Origin: Bugula neritina
Lineage: Eukaryota; Bryozoa; Gymnolaemata; Cheilostomatida; Bugulidae
Length of the DNA: 64,000 nt
Assembly (NCBI GenBank): GCA_964035545.1
Contig: OZ037772.1
Coordinates: 1,947,001-2,011,000, forward strand
Direction of reading: 5' to 3'
The number at the start of each line of letters is the position of its first letter. Position 1 is the first letter of the stretch. The notes under the pieces were generated by a model. That model searched no databases and was not told the origin of the DNA. It was given only the letters and a program-made list of their open reading frames with translations. Made by a program: the position numbers and the translations under genes. Shown piece after piece: positions 27,611 to 41,182 of this stretch.

Positions 27611-27685
27611 GGGAGCAGCTGTGGCCTAGGGGTTAGAAATCTGGTTTAGTAAGCCAGTAGTCATGGGTTCACTGCCCAGTAAAAG
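27611..27685 (+). other. tRNA-derived SINE head
   Basis: A box TGGCCTAGGGG at 27622 and B box GGTTCACTGCC near 27666 at tRNA-like spacing (GTGGCCTAGGGGTTAGAAAT). It probably belongs to the same general SINE class as the minus-strand segment at 62.6 kb (TGGTCTAGGGG). Confidence 0.6.
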
Positions 27686-27849
27686 CCATCTTTGATGTTA
27701 AGCATCCACATCCAGTAAAACTGTGCAGGGAAGTAATAAATTATGCTAACTTCTTTTAGCATGCAAATTTACGATTATAAAAAGCTTATAAATGAATGCT
27801 ACATTTTAACAGTCAACAAATAGTAAATGAACAAATGTGTTCGAAAGCA

Positions 27850-29528
27850 TTAAAAACTAATAACATTAACCCTGCCATCCAATACTGCCAAAAACTTTAG
27901 ACTAGAGAACAAGCGTTTCATGCTTAAAGTTGGAGAATGATGCTGTAAGGTGCTGATGTGTAACAAATAACTGAAGGTCACGAATACTTTTCCTTGGGGA
28001 GTTAGTGGCCACAGCCTGAGTTTAGGAAAATGTTCACTCACTTGAACACGTGTCCATGAGCATAGCTCACAATAAGGAGAATCACCGTTTCAGTGCGCCC
28101 TAGAAAAAAGATAGTGTCAATATATGAAATTGTGAGAAGCAAATTATAACAATAGCTAAATAAGGCAAAAATGTTAAGAAATTATATTATGTATACTCTA
28201 GAAGTTATCATGTAACAGATAAATGCATAATTGACAACTGATTGAATAAACATAGATGACCAATAATTTCACTTCACTTAAATATAATATAAAATACTAG
28301 CGATTATTTGAAACACAAATGACCCAAATATTTTTTAGAATTTGATTGGACAATTTGAATAATTTACCATTGATTATAGAGATGACCTTGAGGGTGTAAG
28401 CTACAAATTTTTCAACCATCGTATTGTTACACAATTGGCAAGTTGATGGGAGTAGAGACAGCCTTTCACCTAAAACATAGATTACAAGCTAAAACAGTGT
28501 TTTAGCTTAAAACAACAAATTATAAATTGTTGGGTATAAAAAATGCAAAATAATAGTAACAACACCTAAAATTGGTGATGGCTGGTTAATTAAAATAAAA
28601 GTTACTAAAAATTACCTACTAATCAAGAGTTTCCTAGTTTCCATGCCAGTAATTGTATTCCTATGAAGAATTGATCGGATTTTGTCCCATTTAACTGAGG
28701 TAGCCTCTATATACGTTGGTGCTCTTTGAGGCTGCCGGGCATACTGCTCAAGGAGTTCTAACAATTGTTGAACATCTGAAAACATAAACAACCTTAAATT
28801 GTAGTAAAAAAATTAGCATATATATATGCTTATACATACATAGACAAGGGTAAGGTGTCTGACAGTATTTTGAAAGTGATGTAAAGAAGTTGTATGTACA
28901 ATTCATTACATTCCATGAGCCATAAATACATGAATATTATCAGGTGCTTATTGGCTGTAAAAAGCCTAATTTGGACTTAATACTATTTATTCGTGTTTTT
29001 ACAAGTTGATTAGGTGGCTAAAACACAAAATTAGGTAGGAAACTTTACGTTCACGCAATAATTTTTCATTTTCGCCATTTACAGTACTACAACATATAGG
29101 ATCATTGTGTGATGGTTTAGGGTGTTGTTTATCAAAATCTAAAATGAACATATCAAAATTGTGCAGCAAAAATTGTGCCAGTACAAAGACAACATTTATG
29201 TATTTACCAGAACTTTGCTTTAGAATAGATGTAAAAATAACCTGTCAATTGCTCTGAGGCAGCTTTTTTCAACTCATCACTGTATTCTTTCAGCTTGGTC
29301 AAACAGATTTGTGACAATTCTAAAAGATTGAACAAATTCAATATGTGTATGAAGAAAACTGATTAAAAACCAAGCTACAAAACTCATCATAGTTAGTATA
29401 ACATGCACTTACTTTCTTGACGTCTTTTCAATCATCGTTTTTCAAGTTGCAAATTGTTTCAGTACCATTTTTGATTTTATCTTCCTCGATACCTTTTTCT
29501 GCCAAAGCCTCAAGTCGGGATAAACAGA
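27850..29528 (-). CDS. unrecognised multi-exon gene, about 240 residues
   Basis: Minus-strand exons in order: 29528-29413, 29319-29242, 29138-29049, 28775-28620, 28469-28368, 28099-28042, 27970-27850 (stop TAA). Six of them join without a frame break. Four consecutive introns are phase 1, then one phase 1 and one phase 2. Landmarks: RLEALAEKGIEED, LTKLKEYSDELKKAASEQ, VQQLLELLEQYARQPQ, SVKWDKIRSIL, CQLCNNTMVEKFV, ETVILLIVSYAHGHVFK and a C-terminal MKRLFSSLKFLAVLDGRVN. I do not recognise the family; no signal peptide or membrane segment is evident. The first listed exon reaches TGA just before its perfect GTAAGT donor. Frame is kept only with one extra base, or with a weaker GTACTG donor inside it. 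An ATG at 29556-29554 precedes this exon but meets TAA at codon 6, so the true start may lie upstream. Confidence 0.6.
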
Positions 29529-29556
29529 CTGAATAGCTTTATTCACCGTTATCCAT

Positions 29557-30199
29557 GGTCTATAAATCATTATAAACAAATATTTTCAACTTGTTAATGG
29601 TTATGCATATATTTTTATTTTTATATTTTGAGAATGACCATTATGAACATCTTATTTTTAACTATGACTAGGACACTCATAGTAATAGTGAACCCTAATT
29701 ATCTATACATCAATATTGTTCACTACATTCTTAACAGTTAAATACATATAATAATATTCAGAAACATAATATACCCCGTGTTAATTAGCTATATGCAATT
29801 TCACCAGCTCCAGGCTAGGATTCCAATTCATTGCAAAACTTCTTTTTATTACTATTGCGTCGATTATAAGTGAGTAAATACTTATAGTTATACTCATAGT
29901 GTTTTCATCAAGACTGAACCTAAATTGTAGTTAGTTAGTCACTCACACTGGGTAACTTTTAAATTTATTGCATTATGATTATAATTATTCATTTATTTAT
30001 TGGAACAGAAAACAACTAAGTTCCAAATTGAAAGAGAAAGAATCAGTACTGTGAGTGATTATAACTAAATATAAGTTAACGGACTGAGACTGAGACTACC
30101 ATTAGATTTTTCTTAGTAAACAAACGCATAATCAATTAATAATGAAATATAACTTGATACCAACTCATAGTGATAGTCATATAAATTATCTATTACAGC
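29557..30199. other. 5' flank of the minus-strand gene
   Basis: AT-rich; no further exon recognised. Possible upstream exons could not be located. Confidence 0.35.
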
Positions 30200-32210
30200 A
30201 TTAGATTAGACTTACTCTTACTACCTACTGGTAATACTAATTGAGTAATCAGTAATAGTAATAACTAACTATTAGTATTAAGGTATTAGACATCAGAACT
30301 ACTAGTAGGCCTACTACTACTAGTACTACTAGTACTAGTACTAGTAACTAGAGTACTACTACTACTACTACTAGTACTACTACTGTACTAGTAGTAATAA
30401 TAATTTATATCAAAAATGAGCACATTGTTTTACTAATGATATTATCAACCTAATAGCAATAGTACCAACCTGATTCGTAATGGGTTTTCTTGAAGAATGG
30501 AACTAGATTGTAATTACTAACATGTGTATACATACTAAATTAGTCTCTAATAATATATTATTATGAAACTTATGATTATCGCCCCATTTGCGGAGCAGTC
30601 AGGCCGAATTTATTATGAACACAAGAGGCGAGTAAGCTTGCGCAGATAAATTACTGGCCACTATGGTAGACTAGACCTGTTTTGACCGAATATCGGTTTT
30701 ACTTGAACCTCGCCCCAAGGTCCAATGCCTAATCGGAGCCCGCTGCTCCTTTGGTCAAATGACTCAAAGATCCAATTTCAATTTGGAATACCGTAGGCGT
30801 ACTCAAACTTCTAGGCTAGGGCATATGTGTAGTTATTATTGAAAAATAGATTAATAATTAGTAATACTACTACTAATAGTAATACTAATACGAATGCACT
30901 AATAGTAATGGTAATAGTTATAATGTCACGATTAGACATTACATTTGCTCTTACTCTTACTCTTAGTTATAATAATAATCATATTGATATTATTATTTAT
31001 AAATATGAATATCACTCTCACTCTGACTCTCCGTCTAAGTCTATCAGTATCACTATCAGTATCACTGCCAGTATAGCTATAACTATAAGTATCACTCAAT
31101 CAGTTTCATTATGACTATGATAAAATCATAAAATGATAAATAATTCACTGATACTGATAGTCAAAGTCATAGTGATAACAGTTACTGATTAGACTTAGAG
31201 TGATATTAAATTAGTAATCAGCATAGATGTGAGTATAACTATCACTGTAGTACTCTTAATCATAATAATAATGATTATGATAATCATAATGGTAGTGATA
31301 TGACTAATATGAGTATCACTATCAGTATGGGACCAACTAATACTAATAGTAATACTAATAGTAATACTGTAAAGTGTAATACTAATAGTAATAGTGATAG
31401 TATCAAATTGAAATTAATCAATAGTAAATATAGTTATACTTAAACTTAAAGACTTATACTTATAGTAGACGTAGTAATACTAATAGTTATACTTATAGTA
31501 TTAGAACCTTATACTATGTCTATAGTCTATGACGGTATGACATACCCATAAATGGTCATGGTGATGTCTAAGTCCTACTTCAAAGTAGCAGTTAAACTTA
31601 AAGTTTGATATTCTACTCTGTATCATACACCTTACATGTGATGCTGAGTATCATTATGATTATCACTTTAGGCTTATGAGACTATCACTTTCAGTAAGAT
31701 ACTCATACTGTGACTATGAGTTATACTTATAGTCATACCCCGATACCCATACTTCTACTTCTAGTGATCTACTCCTACTCCTAGTTCTACAGGCAAGGCT
31801 ACTCACTCATATTCATAGTCATAGTAACTGATAGTGGTGTAACCTAAACTAATACAATAACCAATGCCAAAAGACAAGGTAAAGCTAAAATTAAAAGTAG
31901 AAACCTAAGGGTCATAAATCATATATGTAATGGTGTTTTAGTTTATGTTTGCTTATGCTCATTTTATGTTTATGCTACCTAGTACCAACTCATCAGTAAC
32001 TTAGTTTTATAATGATAATTATACTTATACTTATAGCCTACGCCCTATAGCTTATTTAATTTTGACTCTACCTTGCCCTTTGGCATTGATTTAGTTTTGA
32101 TTAAATTGTTATATTTAATGTTTTTCATGAACTTTATGAAGTTTTATTGATAAGTTATCATATAGTAATACTAATAGTAATAGTGATAATTGTATCATAA
32201 TGATGATATT
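30200..32210. repeat. cryptic simple sequence, TAGTA/ACTAT-type
   Basis: About 2 kb dominated by degenerate TAATAGTAATACTA, ACTACTAGT and AGTATCACTATC words, with a purer ACTACTAGTACT block at 30300-30390. An 91-codon open frame at 30839 is composed only of these words and is not credible as a gene. Confidence 0.7.
30560..30800. promoter_or_regulatory. locally GC-richer island, possible promoter
   Basis: Within the cryptic repeat region this 240-bp stretch is clearly richer in G, C and CpG (GCGGAGCAGTCAGGCCG, TGAACCTCGCCCCAAGG) than its surroundings. It lies about 1 kb upstream of the minus-strand gene. Promoter status is inference; no TATA or Inr can be assigned. Confidence 0.25.
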
Positions 32211-33499
32211 GATATATAAAATATTATGACCATCAATGTATCACTGTGAATGTAATAATTTTTATATAAGTAAATTAATTTACTATTAAATAAAACTTGT
32301 GCAAGTTTATAGTTGACATCCCTGTGAGAAACCCCTGATGGGAAAGGTTTTTTTGTTAAATGGGGCTAAGGAATTATTTATTTGAAGCATAGGAGCAATT
32401 ATGACTGGATGCTTTTCCTAACAAATGACAGTAATGAAAAATTGAATATGATTGTTATCTAATCATTATGTGGGGTTAACTTTTATGTTAGGAATCTCAA
32501 TAGCACGAGCATACAATTCAATCATTCCCATGTTGGCTGTGATTTTCTTAATCATACTTATTAAGTTTGCAGTTTTTGATATTTGATGGATATAGTATTC
32601 ATAATAATAGTCACTTAAATTTGATGGTAATATTGATCAATAAATTTCAAGTACACTGACTAAATCTAATGATTAGTGGTAATGAAACTAACGACACTCA
32701 AACTGATTTGCCTCAAGACTGAACTATGTTTTCTAAGTGATGACAGACTAAGATTAAGTTTAATAATAGGGCAGTAGTACATTTGACTAGAAGTATAAGC
32801 TAAAGTATACAACCATAAGTGAGTAACCATGATGTTATCTCGACCAACGCAATCTCAATACTAATACCTGATTTATTGATAATTTTACCATATATTTGAG
32901 TATGAGTATGTAACTGTATCAATATATGATGAAACTTATACAGTTATGCACATAGTGATAGTGAAAGTATCTAAAACTGTTGCAAAATCCAACTTTATTC
33001 AAAACTTTGCTACAAATACTTCAGTTTTAATTTTAAGGTTGATCATAAAAAGTTAAAATTATTGTGAATAAATTTATTTTAACTGTTCATTTTGCTTCAA
33101 AATTATCTTTTAATTCAATGAAGTTTTAATGAATATTAATTTATTTATATTTCAACAAGTCACTGTTTTAATTAATATAGGTATAAATTTAGGTATCTAA
33201 TAACTTTAACCATCATTACATTCATCATTTTTAGTTTTTATGCCAATTGCTAAATTATAATACCCATACTGATATCACCACTATTGAATTATTTTTCTCA
33301 TTCACCTATGTTTGTAATACGGTTATTGCTTGTTAGTTAGTAGCATATATAACAACTATAGTAATAGCTATAACTACAAGCATATTTAATATGCTAAGGT
33401 ATATTGAGAGATTGTCATATCTCAGTGATCATATGCATGATACCCTTAGCATTCATGTCTTGAACATCTAGCCATGGATCCCTTTATATTGTTTTCAGT
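32211..33499. other. AT-rich intergenic DNA
   Basis: No supported feature. Confidence 0.45.
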
Positions 33500-33930
33500 G
33501 TTGAATGCCCATCCTGCATGAATGCTCTGCCTCCATTTGAGAGGTGGTAAATTGATTGGATTTTATGTAAAATTCCTTAAGCTCTTGTTTCAGGACATCC
33601 TCAAACCTTAGATATAAGTTCTTCTAGCTGGATGAGTTCCTTTTGATATTAATGCATGCAATCGAGTGCGGCGGATGAGATACTTTGGCATGTTGACCAG
33701 CCCAGTGAAGACAGAAGAAATTCAGTTTTGAAGAAAGAGAATCCGGGTCTGTGATTTCAAATACATCTTCATTTATCATTTTATCTTCCCAGATTTTACT
33801 CAACATGCATCTTAAACTCCAGGTATGAAAAGTGCTGAGCTTTGATTCTTGCAGTCCACATGTTGCCCATGTTTTTGATCCACAAGGAAGAATGCTGAGA
33901 ACACCAACTGCGTAGACTTTTCTTTTGGCG
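33500..33930 (-). pseudogene. non-LTR retrotransposon fragment, C-terminal of RT ORF
   Basis: The minus strand reads VYAVGVLSILPCGSKTWAT, then LRCMLSKIWEDKMINEDVFE, then LHWAGQHAKVSHP, and after a stop FEDVLKQELKEFYI. This is the familiar layout after the RT domain of many LINE ORF2 proteins (YGSETW, IKWQDKVTNEEV, LRWAGHVARMP, DVLKQDLK). A stop near 33624 and frame changes show it is dead. The catalytic RT is not present. Confidence 0.85.
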
Positions 33931-35552
33931 TGAATATTAGGGTGTTTGTTTGTCCATATTTGCTAGTTCACAAAGCGGAATTATTTTGGTATTTGTCATA
34001 TCCTGCAGAGCCCATTTAAATGTTTGAGCAGAAAAAGTAAAAATAAATATTTTGCAGTGTGTTTACTGTTTTGATGATGGTTTTAGGAAAACATCTAAAT
34101 TTACCATTCATGTACTTGTGACAGGCCTGTGTTTCAGCGATTATAGGAGAGTATAATTTTTCTTTAATAGAAATTGAGTCATGCAAGGGAAGCTGGTTTC
34201 CTTACTTTATTAAGCAAAATTTGCTATCACAACAACAGAAGTGTTGCTAGCCTTGATTTGGAAACATTTTATATTTATAACTCTGAAGCCTATTTTGAGA
34301 CATTTGGCATAGCATAGCATAGCATAGCATCTTTACTTGCGCTAATACTTAGAAGCATTTACTTGGTTTTCCTATATAGTTTTATTTTGAATGTTTTTAT
34401 GATATATTGCAGAACTGTGGGTTCATTCTACTTGTAAGTATATTCCATAGGTCTAACTCAAACCCTGTGAATTTTCAAGTTAATATGGCAAGCTATGATG
34501 AAAGAAATGCTAAACTAGACAGGTAATAGAAAAGAAAGTCCGATAATTTTTTTAATTGTAATTTAAATTACTTAGCTTGCATTACTCATCAGTATGGTAG
34601 CAGTGGTAGAACCAGCAGCAGCAGGAGTAGATTATAGTATAGTAGTATTGATAAAATGATTGATAGATTAGAACTGTAATTTTGAATATTAAAAATATGA
34701 CAATGCCACTGTGCGCCATAAATTTCTTGTTGGCCATTAAAATCAGCCATTAAATCAGTTTTCTTTTGGCTAGAACAAGCACTGCTGCCTGGACATAGTA
34801 ATATATTATATGTATGGACTGTATGTTAATTATATGTATAGAGGAATTATTTTTGCTAGCTTTAATAAAAAACCCTGCTCGTTTCTCATATTATTGTATT
34901 GTCAGTTTCAGCAATTTCAGGCCAGATAAATTTAAATAATACCTTGCAAATTTTAGGCCTGTTCCAGTCTACCTGTCAACACATTTGTTTGATCTAATCT
35001 AATTATGATGGCCTTCCAAGCAATGTAGTTAGCAAAAGTGAGAGAACTAATATTGCTTTTTCAGCCTATATTATGTTTGAAACCAGTAAAATAATAGAAA
35101 TCATGAAACTAGTAATAGGCAATCCTATAATGCTGTTTAATAAACTTATTTGGGCTGTTACTTTAGTGATTTCGACGCTGTTTTATAAATTATTAGCAAT
35201 CTTTTAAAGATGAATAAATATACATTTTCTTTTAGTATGTCACCAATTGGAATATTTTGACCTGTATACCTATCTAGTGGAGGTGTTAATTTGTAAACAT
35301 ATTGGTTTTACCAAGATCAGTGATTAGAGCAGTTGCTGAAAGCCAAAATAAAATGCTAACTAAAGTTCATATCTAGTGGGCTACAATTTGCCAACTTCTA
35401 TAAAGCATATAATAGCTAGTAATTGTTTCTATGCTGTACCACTTGACGGTCTGTTCTCTTTTACCTTACTCTATATTATGCTGTATAAATTCTAGCACAC
35501 CTATCTGGTTTTTAATCATTTCTTGCACCATATGCCAATAATTTTTACGTAG
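33931..35552. other. AT-rich DNA, no gene seen
   Basis: Contains a short (AGCAT)4 run near 34311-34331 and short AGCAGC/AGTAGT words near 34600. Nothing else supported. Confidence 0.45.
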
Positions 35553-36836
35553 ATGCATACAATCGGACAGCTGGATAGCCTGGCTATTGTGGAGAAGCAT
35601 CATAACCACCTGCTTGGTGTTGGAGCTGAGTGCATATCAAGGTGGGTAGCACAACTTCTTAGTTCATAAGTAGCAGCCTAGTTTTTTTAAAAGGTTTGAC
35701 TATATTAAAATATAAACATTTTGTTATTGCACTAATACAATGATAAAAAAATGAGCAAACAGTTTCCAATATAACTTGCTGCTGGTAAGATTTACAGTAT
35801 ATTTGTAGTAGAAACAATATTAGTAGTGATGGCGGCGGCGGCGGTGGTAGTGGTAAAAGTAGTAGTAGCAGTAGTAGTATTAGCAGCAGTAGTAGTAGTA
35901 GCAGCAGCAGTAGCAGTAGTAGAAGTAGTAGCAGCAGCAGCAGTAGTAGAAGTAGTAGTAGCAGTAGCACTAGTAGTAGTAGTAGTAGTAGTAGTAGTAG
36001 CAGTAGTATAGTAGTATAGTAGTAGAAGTAATAATAATAAAATAATAGAATTATTAGTAGTAGTGGTGAAGTTGTTTTTGGTTCTGACGTTAGTACTGTT
36101 AGCGGTAGAGATGGTGTTGGTAGAAATAGGATTAGTGGTTGTGCACTCATAGTTGAAGGTATAAAGCATAAACCAGAATTGAATACATATATAACATAGA
36201 TATGATATGACTTCTTATTTATATTGATTTACTATCTTGCATGAACATGGCATTTTCGCTATCAACATTAGTGTTTGTATTATACACTTTCACTAAACAA
36301 GCTTGTTAAATTTATAAAAAATTATGTAGGTGATGACTGTTGCATATCTGTGTTTAATTTTAAAAATATCATGTTGCATAATTATTTTTTAGGTGTCTGG
36401 TGAGCGGACGACTTCATTTTCGGCTGCTTCATGGCACCTTTATTTTCGGAAAAGATGTAACCACTTGTAAAATCAGTTTTTTTATGGTGAACTTAACAAT
36501 ATAATGTTTAACAAAATTCTTTCTTGGTTAAAAATAAAGGTATACCGTCTTTGGCTTTCTGTTATTTCTATATTGTGTTCTTCTGTTGCTATGTGTAATT
36601 GATGAGATGACTCCAAACTCTTGCACATCCGCCACAATAAAGTAGATAATTTTGCTATGGGCATCAAGATTTTGTTATAAGTAGATATAGTTTTGCAATG
36701 ATAGTGTTGATGCTGCAGCAGGTAACATTCTAGTAGGATAAACCAAACAGAATTTAAGCTAAAACATTCTAAAAAAATACAGCATCGCTTGAGCCACCTT
36801 GCCTTCTCTCTTTTCTAGGCAAAAGTTGTTAGCTAA
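35553..36836 (+). CDS. unrecognised three-exon gene fragment
   Basis: Exons 35553-35641, 36393-36456 and possibly a short terminal 36819-36836 join in phase (2, then 0). The product reads MHTIGQLDSLAIVEKHHNHL, GVGAECISRCLVSGRLHFRL, HGTFIFGKD, then AKVVS and TAA. Splice sites are good: ACGTAG acceptor, AG/GTGGGT donor, ATTTTTTAG acceptor, and a long pyrimidine tract CTTCTCTCTTTTCTAG before the last exon. The first intron contains the AGT trinucleotide tract. I do not recognise the protein; upstream exons probably exist because the first exon has an acceptor. Confidence 0.45.
35826..36020. repeat. imperfect (AGT/AGC)n trinucleotide tract
   Basis: About 200 bp of GTA/GCA trinucleotides. Poly-Val/Ala and poly-Leu/Thr ORFs over it are artefacts. 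Confidence 0.95.
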
Positions 36837-39800
36837 ATAAGGAAAAGACAAATTAATGATTTCTGTGAGAGTTGTCTACTACAAAAATTACTATAAGAAG
36901 ATACATACCTTTTGCTGTCTCCAACTTGCTGCTCAACTTTTTATTTTTGCTTCTGGTAGAAACAGGAATTTTTTCTAACAACTTAGTTATATAATGTTTA
37001 AAAGTACTATGGTTTCCCAGCAAGTTTTACCTAGTTGAAATGTAACTTTCCAGTGTCAGAATAGCAGGTTTGACAAAATTTCTTATTTATATACTGCTAT
37101 AGTAACAAAGAAAATTATCTGTTCCTGCAATTACTTCTACTAAGGTCTAGAGGGAGACTGCATCCCTATTATGCAAAAGATAATAGGCCCTTTGTAGTTC
37201 TGGGCCAAGTTTCTTTTCATCTTCATAATAATCAGGAAGCTTAAGTAAGCTTAAAAGTTTTTAATTTACTAAAAATGGCTGCCAAGAGTTGTAATTTAGT
37301 TTGAACCTTATAAAAAAATCCTGGAATTAGCCAACTTCAAAAGCACTGTCATAATTATAAATTCTTTTGAAGAAGTTTACCCTCAAATACTGTACAATAA
37401 AGAAAAATCTTCAAGATAGCTGTTCTATTTTTCTTAGTTTTGTGTTATCTCAGTACATGCAAAGTTTATAGTCTCTATGAGAGACCTTTTTCAACTGGCT
37501 GAGCATAATAGCTGAAAATTTTGTCTGCTGTCACTACAACGTGAACTTTTATAATAGGAGATGTTAAAAAATGCTTGCAGCTTACTTTTGCGACTATAAA
37601 TATTAGACCCTGTAGCATATAAGATACACCAAGTTTCGTTCACAATAAACCTAATGGGAATCAAGAGATATTAAATTCAAAGTTATTAACACATATTATT
37701 GAAAACTATTTATACATGTCTTACTCTTTTTTTGTGTTGGTAGTCAAATTATATGACTAGCAAGAAATTTAGATTTTGATATTCACCCATTGCGTGAACA
37801 ATATTTTTTCTAACTAAATTATTTTTCTTGAAAAATTTTCAAAACAGGGAAACCAATTCAGCAACTCGTTTTAAAGTTTGAAAAAGGCATGTAGCACCAG
37901 TGCTACACTGGTCGTCTGTCTCTAAGAGTAACAATTCAGTTTAATTCCAATTGGCAACTCCCCTCCATATAAACTCTAAACAATATAATATTCTTTAACA
38001 CTTGTAACCTATTGATAGTCCAGGGTGCTTTGCTTGCCATACTCTGGCTTACAGACAGAGGATTAAAATTGCTTTTTATTACTGGGTACCTGTTATATTT
38101 TGCTCTTACAAGATAAATAAGTTTTAAAATATGCTAAAAGTATAAAAAGTATAAAAACATTTTTAATGGTAGCACCATACATTGTTGTCCAGTTTGTATC
38201 TCTATCCTAATATTTTGCATTATTATTATTGCTATCAATTTGTGAAAAGAGGTACTGAAAGAGCTTTTTATGAAACTTTGAAACATTTACCATATACACA
38301 ACTTACTGGATTGCTCTGTGTCACGGTAGGCTAGCGGCAAAGCTAGCCAAAATTGCTTATTCTGAAGTCTAGCTTTTGTGAAAATTGGCAAGCTTTAGTT
38401 AATAACCTTTAATTATATAGCCAAGTTGTTTAATTAAAATTTAAAGTAGCATTGCCTTACACACAATAGTTTCGGAAAACAATTAAAAGAAAAGTTCAAT
38501 AATATATTACTAAAATACCAGGAAAGTCTTGCTGATGTTTATAAAGCATGCATTAAACATACTGTATTTCAATGGAAGATGTCTTACCTATTGTAGAAGA
38601 AAAGTTGTCTCCTTGCCTTAGTTTACAAGGCTATAGCATAATGATAGTAGTAGACTGATACTCAAACAAAAAAGTTAGGAAAGAATTTGGTGCTTGTCAT
38701 AAATATTATGTTAATTTGTTTCGCTAGCATTAGGACAAAAAGAGAGATAAACCAGTTGCTCATATTGTGAGATTGTGCATAAACTGCTATACTAGCTTAC
38801 AAATTGTTGTGTGCCAATATTTAAATTATCAATATATTTATGCTAGGTAAGGCCAGTAAGGAAATTTAGTTTACCAGTGCATGGTAACTTATATATTTTG
38901 ACTGCTAGAAGTTTAACTGCATTAACAAATAGGCCTCCTTATGCTGTGCAAGATTAAATAAAAAGTGCATAAAATCAGTAACAAAGACAAGTTCTGAAAC
39001 GTCTGCTCATGCAAACAAAATGCCCAATTGCTAAGTGTTGGGAGCAGTTTTGAAGAAGCTTGTATATTATACCACCAATTGTTAACATTCAATCTATAAG
39101 TTACCGCTAAAAATTGAAAAAAATCCAAGGCACATTCAGAAGCTTGCTAATATATTTCTTTCAAAGCTATTGCAATTATAGAGTAATTTGTAGTGTAACG
39201 GCTGGATTTCTAGCCCACAAAAAGTTTCAATAGCTTATAAAAGGGTAGACAACAGATGTGCCTCACGTGCCTGCCACAGACGTGTGTCACTTGCAGTAAA
39301 TGGTAAATAATATTATAATGAGTGGTAATGAGAGATGAGCTCCATTACATATTAATGTTATTAATTACATTTAATTTGGTTCTCACAAGGGATAAATAGA
39401 AGTTTAAAAATCTTACTCATGGGGTCCAACTATGTGAGGCAATTTTAACATTGGCGAATCTCCTTTGTTCTCAGCAGTGATTACTAGTGGATACAATACT
39501 GCATTGAATTATTCTGAACTTGTTTAATTAAATACTTGGTATGGTAGAACAAGTATGAATTTTGTTTTAAGATTTAAACTTTGAAATATAATAGATATGC
39601 AATTACAAAGTAATTCTAAAACCCGATTCCATTTCTAGATGTGTAATATATGTTCTACAATTACAGTTTTATACATATGTAACAAATTACATTCAATTAC
39701 TTGAAAAAAATTAATTGATCACAACTAATTACAAATTACAATTTCTCAAACCCTGGTGGTAATGGTTAATAACTGGCAGACTCAAATATCCTGTGTGCAG

Positions 39801-40352
39801 AAGTTTTTAGGGTTAGGTATTGATAATATTTAAAAATATTTTTAATTTGTTTTTTCATATTTCTAATTTTGTCCCCAAAATTTGAGGGCTGAGAGTATGA
39901 AAGCTGTTGAAGGTGAATGGAATATTCTTAGCCTTTTGAACTGAGTTATCCTGCATGTACTGCAGAATTTGTTAGATAATTTCCCAGAGTACACAGGTAT
40001 GTAAATGTTGTATATAAGGGCTTTAGATGTCTTGAGTATTGGTTTGTCTATTAGTTATTTTCGAGTTTACGAAAGAAGATTCTAGTAAGTTAACTGCTTG
40101 GTGACTTTCTCTCTAAGAATCAATAAGAATATTTTGGTCATGAATCATTCATTTAATATCTCAGTTTTTTTTATATGTTAGAAATAAAGATTAAATTGGC
40201 TCTCTATAGTTAACATGGTAGTTTATTTAGTGGTAAATGAGCATCATACCCTACTTATGCACCAGAATTGGTCACAAGTCTTGAGAAGGTGAAGTGAAAA
40301 CCTCATATATACTACTAGCTGTAGTAAGACAAAACTACTGCTACTGTTGCAG
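36837..40352. other. AT-rich intergenic or intronic DNA
   Basis: No supported gene. A dispersed AT-type repeat lies at 39679-39756. Confidence 0.45.
39679..39756 (-). repeat. dispersed ATTACAATT-type repeat
   Basis: Reverse-complement similarity to 63261-63345: both hold CAGGGTTTG/TTGGGG, AATTGTAATTTGTAATT and TTTTTTCAAGTAATTGAATG in the same order. Confidence 0.75.
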
Positions 40353-40716
40353 GCACACCCAGCTCTCATGTGCCTCACAGACGTCTCAAACATAAGACAG
40401 TGAACAAGCGTATGATGCTGACTGAGACAACTCTCAAGTCTATCCATCTATTCCTCACACGCTGCTCAGCACAAGGTCACACAGGTGTGAGCCATCACTT
40501 CCAGTGCCAACTTAACATATCCATTTCATTCCTCAGCCAATCAGATCAGCTCAAGTGATGCACCAATAATATATCACATTGTTGACTTGAGAAAGCAGGT
40601 GCTACAGCAGGAGCCCTGTACCATCACTGGGCAATCTGACATGAGCTCACGGGTTTCTTCTTGCACTGCTATGTGTAAAATAACAGTCTTCTTTTATACA
40701 ATATTAAGCTGTTAGT
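40353..40716 (+). CDS. possible two-exon gene fragment, unrecognised
   Basis: Exon 1 (40353-40475) follows a TGTTGCAG acceptor and reads HVPHRRLKHKTVNKRMM and LKSIHLFLTRCSAQ. A second stretch from about 40539 to 40716, after ATTCCTCAG, reads NQISSSDAPIIYHIVDLRKQ and continues to TAG; the phases agree across a roughly 60-bp intron. If exon 1 is not spliced it reads on to another stop at about 40558. Unrecognised. Confidence 0.3.
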
Positions 40717-41142
40717 TTAGCATATAACTTGGCTCTATGGTTTTATATTATAGTTTATAAGATTGTGCCTCTCATGTATGTTTCCAACATGGAGATAATT
40801 TGGCATGTAATAATAAGCTCGTGACTTTTCTGGCATCACCAGGAATGCTGACAGGTTTTGATATATTGTATTATTAATCCATTTATTGCAAGACATAATA
40901 ACCTGTACACCTTTTGTTTTGAGTATATTATTACAAGAACAAGTTGTGTTTTTGAATGCATTTTATTTGACTTATTTATAAATTCAACAATAAATACCAA
41001 GGTCCCATGTTAATGATTTCGAGCTTCTTTGTAAGTCTTCTCTTCTGTAAAGGAAAAGAATGATAATGATAATGATATATATATATGTATATGTATGTAT
41101 AAAGTATGCTGATTGTCAACCTATAGTTGGAGTTCCAGCAAA

Positions 41143-41182
41143 GATTGAGGTATATATATATATATATATATATACCTCAATC
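41143..41182. repeat. palindrome with AT loop
   Basis: GATTGAGG at 41143-41150 is mirrored by CCTCAATC at 41175-41182 around (TA)n. Confidence 0.85.
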
